From NCBI GenBank assembly GCA_905250125.1, contig CAJNOL010000312.1, forward strand, positions 1 to 64,000: a stretch of DNA of 64,000 nucleotides, written 5' to 3'. The translations under genes were made by a program, and so were the position numbers. Below are positions 25,777 to 35,538 of the stretch, piece after piece (position 1 is the first letter of the stretch; every line of letters begins with the position of its first letter). The notes under the pieces were generated by a model. It did no database searches, was not told the DNA's origin, and was given only the letters and a program-made list of their open reading frames with translations. This DNA comes from Rotaria sordida. Lineage: Eukaryota > Rotifera > Eurotatoria > Philodinida > Philodinidae.

Positions 25777-26553
25777 ATGCATTCATCATTATTTCGAAAG
25801 CATCTTCATGAAAGATATTGTTCATTACCATCAAATTTAGAACAAACAACATCATCATGTCCATCAACACCTCCTATGTCAACATCATGGATCGAACCTC
25901 CACAATTTGTTTTATGTCTAATGACTAATGAACATCGTAAAGAAGTTTTTGATCTTGTTATTGATACATTTTTTCGTGATGAACCATTAAATAAATGTTT
26001 AGCATTTGAAATACCTCATGAACCAATTGAATTTACTGAACTTATTGTTTCACTTGCATTACAAGATCAATGTTCATTTGTTGCTATTGATATTCAAACA
26101 CAAAAAATTATTGGTGTTATATTAAATATAATAAAACATAATTTATCAACAACAAAAATTGATAATCAAGATAAATTTGATTTAAATAATTTTCAATCAG
26201 AAAAATTACGTTATATATTAAATGTTCTTAAACATGTTCATCGTAATATTAATTTATTTAATGAATTAAATACAGATCATCTTTTACATACAGTTATTGT
26301 TGCTATTGATGCACATTATCGTGGTTTAAAATTAACAGAAAAATTAATTCATGAAAGTATAATACATGCTAAAAATGATTTAAATTTAAAAGGTGCATTT
26401 TCAGAAGCAACAAGTCTTTATTCATCAAAAGCATTTATTAAACAAGGTTATCAAATATATGATGAAATTATTTATACTAAATATGATGATATACGTTTAG
26501 CAAGTCTAGCTGGAGAACATGATCGATGTCAATTACTTGGTAAAACCTTGTAA
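25777..26553 (+). CDS. Arylalkylamine N-acetyltransferase-like GNAT protein
   Basis: Intronless gene of 258 codons from the ATG at 25777; an in-frame ATG at 25753 would add 8 residues and seems less likely. The protein resembles insect dopamine/arylalkylamine N-acetyltransferases, which transfer acetyl from acetyl-CoA to biogenic amines. Matching pieces in order are a DEPLN block near residue 77, IIGVILN (GNAT beta strand 4 region), a helical segment ending INLFNEL, VAIDAHYRGLKLTEKLIHES (motif A, acetyl-CoA binding) and a C-terminal SSKAFIKQGYQ helix. In motif A the second glycine of the usual R-G-L-G pattern is Lys here, so CoA binding may be altered. A Ser/Pro-rich N-terminal leader of about 50 residues precedes the domain. 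Substrate is unknown. Lies 261 bases before the next gene on the same strand. Confidence 0.75.
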   Translation: MHSSLFRKHLHERYCSLPSNLEQTTSSCPSTPPMSTSWIEPPQFVLCLMTNEHRKEVFDLVIDTFFRDEPLNKCLAFEIPHEPIEFTELIVSLALQDQCSFVAIDIQTQKIIGVILNIIKHNLSTTKIDNQDKFDLNNFQSEKLRYILNVLKHVHRNINLFNELNTDHLLHTVIVAIDAHYRGLKLTEKLIHESIIHAKNDLNLKGAFSEATSLYSSKAFIKQGYQIYDEIIYTKYDDIRLASLAGEHDRCQLLGKTL

Positions 26554-26814
26554 AAACAACAACAACAACAAACAATTTTTTCTCTTTGCATCATTGTACA
26601 TATATATATATTGATATTGTATATTTTAATAAAAGAAGAGAAGAACAAAAAAAAAAAAAACTTTTTTTCTCTTATCTGTTCTTTTATAATTGTTATATGT
26701 ACTTGTCGTATGTCCGTGTCAATATATGCATGGCAAAAAAAAAAGATGATGGTCTCGGTTCAACGATTCGCTTGATTACAGTGTGATATGTAAATATGTG
26801 TATGTAGATATGCA

Positions 26815-27891
26815 ATGCAAAAAAATAAAAATAGTGTTTATAGAATACTTCCCAATATGGCATCTACTATTGTTGTCGATTCAATAATCAATGATATTAA
26901 TCATAATAATGAAACAATTGATATTTCATTATTACCATCAACAATTACAACAGAAAAAAAATTAACAATAAATGAACCATCAATAATAAAAAATCGTTTA
27001 CATAATGTATCATCATCTTCACATAACAATGAGATTGTAACTGTTTTTCCTATACCAATGAAAACATCATGTCATTTTAGTGTACATGGTGGTGGAGTAT
27101 TAAATGTAGGTACAATTAATTATATTCGTTTTCATCGTGCACGTCGTTTAGCTTTTTGTTGTTGTGTTATATCATTTTTACTTGATATTAGTCTTGGTTT
27201 AACAGCATTTATTAATTGTATAAGATCGAAAACTTTCGTTGGATTTTCATATTCTGTTGATACATTAATCGATGCATTATGTACAGGTTTTGTATCATGG
27301 CATTTAAAAACAACATCAATTAGTGATATGCGTCGTCGTGATAGACTTGCTTGTTGTGTTATTGGTGCATTATTTATTGGTTCATTTCTTGCTATTGAAT
27401 CTCGTGCTATACAAAGTATGATATTAGCAAAAACTGTTCGACCTGATGTTATTGTTTTTATGTATTCATTAATACATATTATTGTATTTACAATTTTATC
27501 AATAATAAAAATATTTATTAGTAAACAAATTAAATCTTCAGCATTAATGGCTGATGCATTAAATTCTATAATTGGACTTATTATGTCATTTCCATTATTA
27601 TTTTGGGATCGTGTAACATTTTTAAATAAATTTGCACATCTTGATGATCTTGTACAAGTTTTAATGGCATTATTTTTATTTATTGCTGGATGGAAATTAA
27701 TATTAGATTCAATAACATCAATGAATGCTGAATATGCAAGACATTTACGTGAAAAAAAATTACGACGAATGTTAAAAGAACATAATGAAGAAATTGATTT
27801 AGATTTTGAAAATGTTGATACGGATAATCCTCATTTATCTATAGCACCAATTCCTGGTTCACGACGTTTTTCTGTTATATCAAATCAGTAA
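26815..27891 (+). CDS. TMEM163: TMEM163-like zinc/cation transporter
   Basis: Intronless, up to 358 residues; an internal Met at 26857 is an alternative start. Six hydrophobic segments (about residues 108-132, 140-160, 175-198, 208-235, 250-265 and 285-303) match the TMEM163 family, a cation-diffusion-facilitator relative that binds and moves zinc in vesicle and plasma membranes. Diagnostic match: GFSYSVDTLIDAL carries the D-x3-D pair equivalent to the metal-binding aspartates of human TMEM163, followed by W-H-L-K as in the vertebrate W-R-Y. ALMADALNSIIGLIMSF matches the second half-repeat. The N-terminus of about 100 residues is Ser/Thr/Asn-rich and unconserved; the C-tail is basic then acidic. 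Family assignment is good; the transported ion is inferred. Confidence 0.85.
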   Translation: MQKNKNSVYRILPNMASTIVVDSIINDINHNNETIDISLLPSTITTEKKLTINEPSIIKNRLHNVSSSSHNNEIVTVFPIPMKTSCHFSVHGGGVLNVGTINYIRFHRARRLAFCCCVISFLLDISLGLTAFINCIRSKTFVGFSYSVDTLIDALCTGFVSWHLKTTSISDMRRRDRLACCVIGALFIGSFLAIESRAIQSMILAKTVRPDVIVFMYSLIHIIVFTILSIIKIFISKQIKSSALMADALNSIIGLIMSFPLLFWDRVTFLNKFAHLDDLVQVLMALFLFIAGWKLILDSITSMNAEYARHLREKKLRRMLKEHNEEIDLDFENVDTDNPHLSIAPIPGSRRFSVISNQ

Positions 27892-29503
27892 TGACAATAG
27901 AAACAAAGAATTTTGTTAATCAAATTTTCTTTTTTTCTCTTTCTCTTATGAAAAAATTTAGGATAAATTTCGAAGTAGAATTTTAGAATATGATTTTATA
28001 TAATGTATTATATTTATCTCTTTGATAATCTTAGTATTAAACGTACATTAAACTAACATGCAAAGGAAAAACTAATAAATATGAGAAGAGAAAAGAAAAA
28101 TTAGAACTATGAGAAACTTTTCGAATATTCTGCAAAAAATAGAAATTACTATTTATCTAGCAGTACAACAGAATCCTTAATGCCGTGCACAGTTATTCAT
28201 CTTGTAATTAATACAAACATATCTATTGTACAGAACAAAATCGTTTTTGATCTTCTCAAACAATTAATAATTAATTTAAATATAAAACGAATAATCACAT
28301 GACAAAAAAAGGAAGTACAAATGTAGAAAATAGCACTCGTCGTAAAGATGTTGACGAAATTCTACTAAATCATATTGAGTCGACTAGTCCAATTTGTAAG
28401 CCGTATTCGAAAATGAGTTTCTCCAATGACATATCCTCATCCTAACTTGTTTGTTATCCAGTACCCTAGATACTACTTACGTAAATAATGAGATCTATCC
28501 GATAGTGTGACTTTCATATCATTATTTTCAATCTCACATTTCTAATTAGATATGCGGCTAACTAAGAAAATTGTAAAAAACACAAAAAAAAAGAGTTTTG
28601 TAAGAATAAGGTTTCATGTATTAGTAAATAAGAGTATGTTCTATAAATTTTATTATATCACAACAAAAAAAATAATAAAGATGTATTTGAATATCAGAAT
28701 TTGATTAAAGATGACTAAGATAGTAATATAAATATTGATTATAAGATTTTTGTTTTCGTACTAAAATTAATGATGTCATTGAGTGTATATAGATTCAATC
28801 TACTTCAAGAAATCTGATCTCCGGAGATAAATATACTCAACGTTATTATACGAAGAAACCTAATCTTTGTAAGTTCATATTTCATAATCAAAAACCTAGA
28901 AACAGAATTCTTCTGAGACAAAAATTCTCAAGTGTTAGCCCTCGATCATGTTCATAGTTTATCCATATGTAGTATTTGGTAAGACTAATAAAAACCAACC
29001 AGTAAGTCTCACTGTTATTGAATTACTATGAAAGTTTCTCTTGAAAAGTATGATTCCTTCTCGAAATATTCAATGATCAAAAGAGTTAATGTTTTGATCT
29101 TAATTTCACGTGAAAATCTATGTCTTACAACTTTTGATCAGCCGATTTGCAGAAGGTCAAAAATTCACTTTAAACCATTATAAATCCAAAAGAACAAGGC
29201 ATAAGTTCCTTTTCGCTTCCACTAATCTCATCGAGTACTATACTATGAACAAACTACGAATGCGATCATTAGACAACAGCTATAGAAATTTGTAGATAAT
29301 TCTTTGAAAATGTTTCGATTTTCACTAGTCAATATTTTTTGGAATTATATTCAAAAACAACAAATATTAATCTTATTTGTTAATGTTTAAGGAAATATAT
29401 TTTCTTTTTATTTTCACAGAATGTTAATATCAATCAAAAAAAAAAGATACAACTAATAGATAACAACAGCAAAAAAAAAGAAAAAAAAAAGAATAAATAC
29501 AGA
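27892..29503. other. Convergent intergenic region TMEM163 / SAAL1
   Basis: 1.6 kb between two 3' ends. Base composition is slightly less skewed than in introns. No conserved coding frame; short open frames (for example 29110-29295) resemble nothing I know. Probably 3' UTRs plus decayed DNA. Confidence 0.45.
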
Positions 29504-32009
29504 TCATAAATTAAGCATGTCATCTAATCGTTTATCTATATTACAAAAATGTTTAATAATTTTTCGAAAAATTTCTCGTTGATCTTGATTTAATTGTGTA
29601 AATACAGATGTATTATTATCTATTGTTTTTGATGAATCTTGTTTAATACCACGATAGAAAAGTTCAAGAAATAGTTCATCAACAAGTGTATATGATGTTA
29701 TTACTAAATCTTCACTAGTTGATCGATCAGAATCAACTTTTGTTGTTGTTGATTGAACTTCTGTTTCATCATCCCAATCAATATTTGTTGATGAATTTTG
29801 ACTTTTTAATAAACTATCATCATCACCTAATCAACAAGAAAAAAAAAAATTCTACTGTTGTTTTTTTTTTTTGTTTGTTTGAATTGAGAAGAAGAGATAG
29901 ATAAAATATTTAATGAACTTTATGAAAACAATATAAAAGAGAAAGTTTATAATAGATTTTAGATTAGTGATCGTATGTAATATTCTTATTGCAGCAGTAA
30001 ACAAAAAAAAAAAATCAATTTTTTAATATTCACAATCGAATTGCAAACAGTATTCTAATGTGTTCATATTGACTTAGTTCTTTGGATTTTTCCTATGTAT
30101 TATAAATGAAATAGCTACTGTCTGCGCTTATTATATTCGAAAAGAGTAAATAAGACTGATTCTGATAAATTCTATTTGACTTTTCTTTAATATTAAGTAT
30201 AGAAATTATTTCAAAATTTTTATAAATATTCTAATTGAAAACGTTTTTTTATTTTTATTTTTGACAAACCTGTTTTTCCATTTGTATCAAAATCATCAAT
30301 ATCTTTTCGTTTATTTGATGAATGAGATTGTGTTCTTGATCTTTGTCTACGTATCATATGTTTTTGATGTTCACGTCTTTGTCTATCTTTATAACATGTA
30401 TGTCCAATAATAATAAAATATTCTAATAATTGTTTATTAATTATATTTAAACCATGTTTATAAAGAAAAAAATTACATATTGATATACATGATAATAATA
30501 AAACACTACGTATTTGTACAATATCATCATGTACTAAACGATTAAGTATATTTTCAATAAGTTTCATTATTGTTTGACAATGTTCATTTAACATATCAAT
30601 AAAATATTCATGTGTTGTATAAATTTGTAAACAATTAAATAAATTTTCTAATATATTATTTATTGTTATTGTTTCATTTTCAATTAATGCACTTATAGCT
30701 GTTGTTATTGATGTTAAAAATAAATAAAATACTTCTGTTTGTTCATTATTATCAAATAAATTACATTCATCTAATAAAACACGTAATAAAAGACTACATT
30801 GTTCAAGTAAATCTTTATTATAACATGATTGTAATATAAAACATAATGGTTCATATGTTAATTGTATATGTTCTAACATTAATAAACGTGTATCTTGTCG
30901 TACAATTAATGTATATATTAAACGAAATAATTGTACAAGTGTTGGACAAGCAGAATAATCATCACTTGTTAATATTGATAATATTGTTGATAAAAGATTT
31001 GTATGTTGTATTATACATAAAGCAACACTTATTGTTTGATTATCTTGTATAATATTACGTTTACAACAAGCCATATTTGATAATATACCAAGTACAATTT
31101 CTGTACAACGTTTATCTTTAGATTGAATAAGTACAACATTAAATAAATCAAGTGAATTAAATTCAATTAATAAATGTGCAACATCAGCACTCATGCTTAC
31201 ATCCCATAATTCACATAATTCAGATTCAAATGTTTCATCTAATTCTTGTTTTTTATTAGAATTTGTTAATACATATTCATCACCTTGTTGACGAATAGTT
31301 GAAAATATTTCATCGTGAATTTGTTCGGGAGCAACAAACTAAAAGAATGAAAAAAATTTAATTTTAGAAAAAAAAAAACAACAAACTATTAGCATAATTC
31401 TTATGGAATGAAAATACGATATGACTACTGGAGATATGGAATAAAGATGTACTTCATCTGTTAGAACAAGATGTTATTGATATACGGTCTATGATCATAT
31501 ATCAACAATATCATTAAGGTGAAGAAGAATGAATCCAAATTTCTATTTTTATACTTCAACATTCCGTTTAGATCGTATTTTATAAAAAAAAAAAAAAATT
31601 CTTTTCTTTACTTGAATTAGTTTAAGTAAGACTTGACAAAACCATGATTTAGAATACATTTCATCACCAACCATATCAGCTCGACTAAGATTATCAATAG
31701 GTGGTGGTGAAGGATTTCGACCAATAGTAGGTGATGATGATGATGATTGTGGTGGTAGATTTTGAGAATGATTTGAAATCTGACGATGAGATGAATGCAT
31801 TGGTGGCGTAGAATCAAGTTGATATTGTTGACTAGGTGTATCATGATCACTTGTTGAACGAAATGACTTGAGAAAAAAAAATTAACAACAACAACAACAA
31901 TAGAATTTTTCTTGAATAACAATAAAAAATAAATCAAATAAAACAAAAAACATACAGAAAACGATCCAGGATCGTTATTTGGTGTTGGAATATTTTCTGT
32001 TGATGTCAT
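29504..32009 (-). CDS. SAAL1: SAAL1-like protein (serum amyloid A-like 1)
   Basis: Four exons on the minus strand: 32009-31956, 31866-31612, 31338-30270, 29826-29504; phases agree and give 566 residues (human SAAL1 474). The N-terminal block RNPSPPP and the following YSKSWFCQVLLKLIQ match the start of human SAAL1, as do LCELWDVSMSADVAHLL and EIVLGILSNMACC. The body is helical armadillo-like. Human SAAL1 is linked to cell proliferation, with no known enzyme activity. An insertion rich in R/H/K/S (residues about 385-415) is not in the human protein. Last of five same-strand genes: its ATG is 94 bases after the stop of the PPC gene and is preceded, 12 bases away, by a TTTCTTTTAG acceptor. Confidence 0.87.
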
Positions 32010-32036
32010 CGTAAGATGTATCTAAAAGAAACAAGT
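32010..32036 (-). other. Splice acceptor directly before SAAL1 ATG
   Basis: TTGTTTCTTTTAG on the minus strand, 12 bases before the start codon and within the 94-base gap to the PPC gene. Confidence 0.55.
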
Positions 32037-32103
32037 TAAAAACGATTGAAGGTGTTTTTCTTTTCGTTTCATCGTTTTTTTAATTCTTTTTTTTTTTCTC
32101 TGT

Positions 32104-32559
32104 TTATTTGTCATCAACAGTCTTTTTATTGATAACCAATTCAGGATAACCACTTGCAGGATCCATTTCTCTAGTAAAGGTTACATTTTCACATTCAGCC
32201 AAAACAATTTCAACAGTAGTAAAAACAGTCATTGGATGATCATCCATAACATGACCACCTATAACTCGTCCAGTTCGATCAGAAAATGATCCATGTATAT
32301 GTTGTCCTTCACTATCTAATGTTCCAACTAAACTAACAATTTCATGTGGTGTATTCAAATCTATTACATCAGTTGTACTAGCCATACGTAATCGAATTGC
32401 TTTTACACTACCGACACAAGTCATAATAAATACTGATTTTAATCCATTTTTGTTCATCAATGTTCGTATATTTGATAGAACATCCATATCAGGTGATAAA
32501 CGCAATGGATATACCCGTATTGAAGTTGGAATCAATTGTAAATTGCTCCAAGATGACAT
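32104..32559 (-). CDS. PPC/DUF296-domain protein
   Basis: Single exon, 151 residues, almost entirely one PPC (plant and prokaryote conserved, DUF296) domain, which forms trimers and in plants sits beside AT-hooks. Seen: the N-terminal YPLRLSPDMDVLSNI beta/alpha start, FIMTCVGSVKAIRLRMAS, the EIVSLVGTLDSEGQHIHGSF core and the GRVIGGHVM glycine/histidine segment with conserved G-x-H. There is no AT-hook or signal peptide. Stand-alone PPC proteins of this size occur in invertebrates and bacteria; the molecular function is not known. The 5' side is a long (AAAT)n/(ATAA)n tract (32560-32616). It sits between LSM2 and SAAL1 in the tandem cluster. Confidence 0.82.
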   Translation of the reverse strand: MSSWSNLQLIPTSIRVYPLRLSPDMDVLSNIRTLMNKNGLKSVFIMTCVGSVKAIRLRMASTTDVIDLNTPHEIVSLVGTLDSEGQHIHGSFSDRTGRVIGGHVMDDHPMTVFTTVEIVLAECENVTFTREMDPASGYPELVINKKTVDDK

Positions 32560-32616
32560 GATAAATAAATAAATAAATATAAATATAAATATAAATATAT
32601 ATTTATATATATATTA
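32560..32616. repeat. (AAAT)n / (ATAAAT)n tract upstream of the PPC gene
   Basis: ATAAATAAATAAAT units grading into ATATAAAT units and then TATA repeats, directly abutting the start codon of the PPC gene. Confidence 0.85.
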
Positions 32617-32850
32617 ATCTCAAGTAAAAAAAGACATTGCAAACAAGCAGAAAACAAAATAATAATCAATTTAAAAATTTTAATAATGATAGATATGTTA
32701 ACTTTGTTTTATTTCTCATACTTTTTTTTTTATCCTTTATAAACCTATTTACATAAACAGCATCTGAAAGATGACAACAACAAAAAAAAAAAAAAAAAAA
32801 AAAGAATGTTGATTTTTCTTATGTCAATTTTTGTTATTGTTATTATCTGT

Positions 32851-33141
32851 TCATTCTTTTCGTGGTTGTGTTATTTCTTTTCGTGTTGCTTCTTGTAATA
32901 ATTGTGTATCAACATCATCCGGTGGTAATTGTATATAACGTATAACAGAACCACGTACAAATGCTGATGTAACCGATTGTATATGAGGATATTTTTCTGG
33001 ATCAAGTACTTGTACATCAGTTAATTTAACATTTAAATATTGATCAACACTATGTAATGTACCAGATATTGATAAATCATTTTTTAATTCAATAACAACA
33101 TCTTTGCCAACAAGGGATTTAAAAAATGAATAGAATAACAT
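32851..33141 (-). CDS. LSM2: LSM2, U6 snRNA-associated Sm-like protein
   Basis: 96 residues (human 95) in a single coding exon. Starts MLFYSFFKSLVGKDVV, almost identical to human LSM2; the Sm1 motif is SISGTLHSVDQYLNVKL and the Sm2 motif is AFVRGSVIRYIQLP. A subunit of the Lsm1-7 ring (cytoplasmic mRNA decay) and the Lsm2-8 ring (U6 snRNP, nuclear splicing). The start is certain from the family. Only two bases separate the ATG from a T-rich TTATAG acceptor, leaving no room for a conventional 5' exon between it and IGBP1 unless the leader is added in trans. Confidence 0.97.
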   Translation of the reverse strand: MLFYSFFKSLVGKDVVIELKNDLSISGTLHSVDQYLNVKLTDVQVLDPEKYPHIQSVTSAFVRGSVIRYIQLPPDDVDTQLLQEATRKEITQPRKE

Positions 33142-33166
33142 ATCTATAAAAAAAAAAGAAAGAAAA
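33142..33166 (-). other. Splice acceptor directly before LSM2 ATG
   Basis: A long T-run ending TTTATAG on the minus strand, two bases before the start codon and within the 134-base gap to IGBP1. Confidence 0.6.
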
Positions 33167-33275
33167 CGAAATGACAAGACACAATATGAGAATTTTTTTT
33201 TTTTTTTTAATGCAAAACAAAAAAAAAAACTTTTTTTCAAGGTTAAAAATGCTAGGCTATACAAATTATTTTATT

Positions 33276-35395
33276 TTAAGAACGATTAAAACGATTTCCT
33301 TCGCCATGTCGATGATCATCTTTAAATTCATCCATTGATCGTAAATATTTTAACATATCTGGATTATCTTTTTCGGTATATGACTCTTTAGCAATATCTT
33401 CTTTTTCAGCATCACTTGCCGTTGGAAATTTAGGACCTATAAAATAAATAACAAAAAAAATTCATATGAATTATTCTTTTCTTTTTTTTTTGTTTTTAAT
33501 GTATATTAAATATACCAGCATTCATTTGTTTGACTTGTTCAGGTGTTGGTGCAAGACCACGTTGAGTAAGACTTTGATAAAATTCATCAATTGTCATTGT
33601 AGATATACTTGGATAACCAGCACCAATTACTTTTGCTTGTAATTGATCACGTGTAATTATCATTGGTTTTAAAGGACGTGATGGTGATTTACGTTCCGAT
33701 CGTTTATGAATTTCTTCATCATTTGTTGATTCTATTGATTGACGTTGAAGTAAAACTCGAAGTTCATCTAGATAAGAATAACGTTGAAAGAAAAAAAAAG
33801 AATTTATTTATATCGAAATATTTACCATATAAATAATCAAGATCATCAAATGCTGTATTAATCCACCAATGAATTTTACTTAAATAAAAACTACGTTTAG
33901 CTTCTTCATCAGTTAAATCATGTTTCATTGCTTCTTCAAATGCTTTCATAGATTCTTCTTCTTCACGACGTTTTAAATGACTAAATTTAATATAAAGAAG
34001 AAAAAAAAACAAAATAAAAGTTTTTTTTTTTTCAAATAATTAAAAATCTGACGAAGGAATCTTAATCACTTTTAAATCGGGATTATTTGTATCAGATCAA
34101 TTTTGATGAGCTATGAATACTCTGAAAAGAGCTCGGATTCTTAGTTTCAGATTTATTGATTTGTAGATCGTAGATTAGAAACAACGAAAAGATTTGAAAC
34201 TTTCACAATAAACTATTATGTCTTTGTGAAAAATCAGCTTTTCTAATTTTTCTAATACGAACCACAATGTGTATTATTAATTTTTTTCGCTGTTAATATC
34301 TCATAAAGGATACAGATGGAATAGTATGACAATTCGTCAATCCAGTGTTAGTATTGACTTCAGATCGGTTCTATCTTAAAATATAACGTAAAACTTCAAT
34401 AACTTTGAGAACAAATAACACATACAGTTTTCGTCATATTATGATCTCTATTATTAGCAAAGAATGTATAGATAATTTTTAAAGTCATAAAATAAACATT
34501 ACTACAAACATGAAATTTTGTCATTACATCAATCTCGAAAATATCTCAAATCAAAAAAAAAGCAGCCTTGCATTAGTACTTCAAAATACCTCATTGAGAT
34601 TTTAAATTACCAGAAATTAATCCTATTTTCTTCATATAATTAAAGTAAATAATGCTCTATTACGAGTCTAAACGATATGTTTCTTTTTTTTATTTTTAAA
34701 ACGAATTCAAAATTTTCTCTTGATAGATCTTTTTTTTCTTTAATGTTAAATTTAAATATATATAATCACCCTCGAATTTTTGATGCACGATCTTGTGCCA
34801 TTTGCATCATATCAACATTACGACTTGATAATTGTTCTGTTTTTTCACATTCTTGATTTGTTGGTATTTTTGGTATAGAATATTTATGTAAATCATAATT
34901 TTTTGTCATTGTTAAAAATTTTAAATAATAATCACATGCATGTTGTACATTAACAAGTCGTTGTGATGGTTTTGAACGTTTTGTTTGATATAACCAAGCA
35001 AGAAATGCATAGAGAAGTAAATAACGTATATTTATTGTTGATACTTCATCAATATGTTCATTATCACTAAATAATTCAAGTGATATAAGACGTTTTTCTA
35101 ATGATTCAAGTAAACGTATTGTATGAAGAAGTTTACTTGAATAATCATCTGTTGTTGTATTAACTGATGAACTTTGTAAATCATTTTGATTTGACCATGC
35201 TATATCAAATAATTGTGAAAATGTATGTGATTCATCATTCTTATTATCATTATCATTATCATTTAATATTAAATGTTTATGTATATCATTATGAGAAATT
35301 TCTTTTATATTTGATGAATTTATTTCATTTGTATTTGATGATAATGATGATTCAGTAGAATGACAATGTGAACTACAACAATTATGATCTGCCAT
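33276..35395 (-). CDS. IGBP1: IGBP1 / alpha4 / Tap42, PP2A regulatory protein
   Basis: Four exons: 35395-34770, 33980-33826, 33767-33516, 33436-33276; 397 residues (human 339). Tap42/alpha4 proteins bind and protect the catalytic subunits of PP2A, PP4 and PP6 and link them to TOR signalling. Matches in order: RYLLLYAFLAWLYQTKRSKP (TPR-like N-terminal bundle), ASKIRG-HLKRREEEE (end of the basic/acidic helix), RDQLQAKVIGAGYPSISTMT (the most conserved block) and a C-terminal DDHRHGEGNR equivalent to the human THPRGYGNR tail. The N-terminal 60 residues contain an extra Asn/Asp/Ser-rich and His/Cys stretch. A 789-base intron follows exon 1. Starts 10 bases after an AATATTTCAG acceptor and 143 bases after the UTP6 stop. 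Confidence 0.93.
33981..34769 (-). other. Large IGBP1 intron
   Basis: 789 bases with no recognisable gene, inverted repeat or simple-sequence tract beyond T runs at both ends. Much longer than the 50-100-base introns around it, so probably an old insertion. Confidence 0.4.
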
Positions 35396-35425
35396 TAATT
35401 AAAATCTGAAATATTGAAAACAAGA
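35396..35425 (-). other. Splice acceptor directly before IGBP1 ATG
   Basis: TTTTCAATATTTCAG on the minus strand, 10 bases before the start codon and within the 143-base gap to UTP6. Confidence 0.55.
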
Positions 35426-35538
35426 AATTTTTCTTTTCTCAATGGATAATAATATTTTCTTTTTTTTTCTTTTTGTTTTTATCCAAATATCGGAAACAAC
35501 AAATAACAAAAAACAAAACAAACAATTATATATATATA

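Noticed and set aside
31617..32009. Long minus-strand open frame of 130 codons starting at the SAAL1 ATG
   Set aside because: Only the first 54 bases are coding; the rest is intron plus an out-of-frame reading of exon 2, whose true frame gives the conserved RNPSPPP block.
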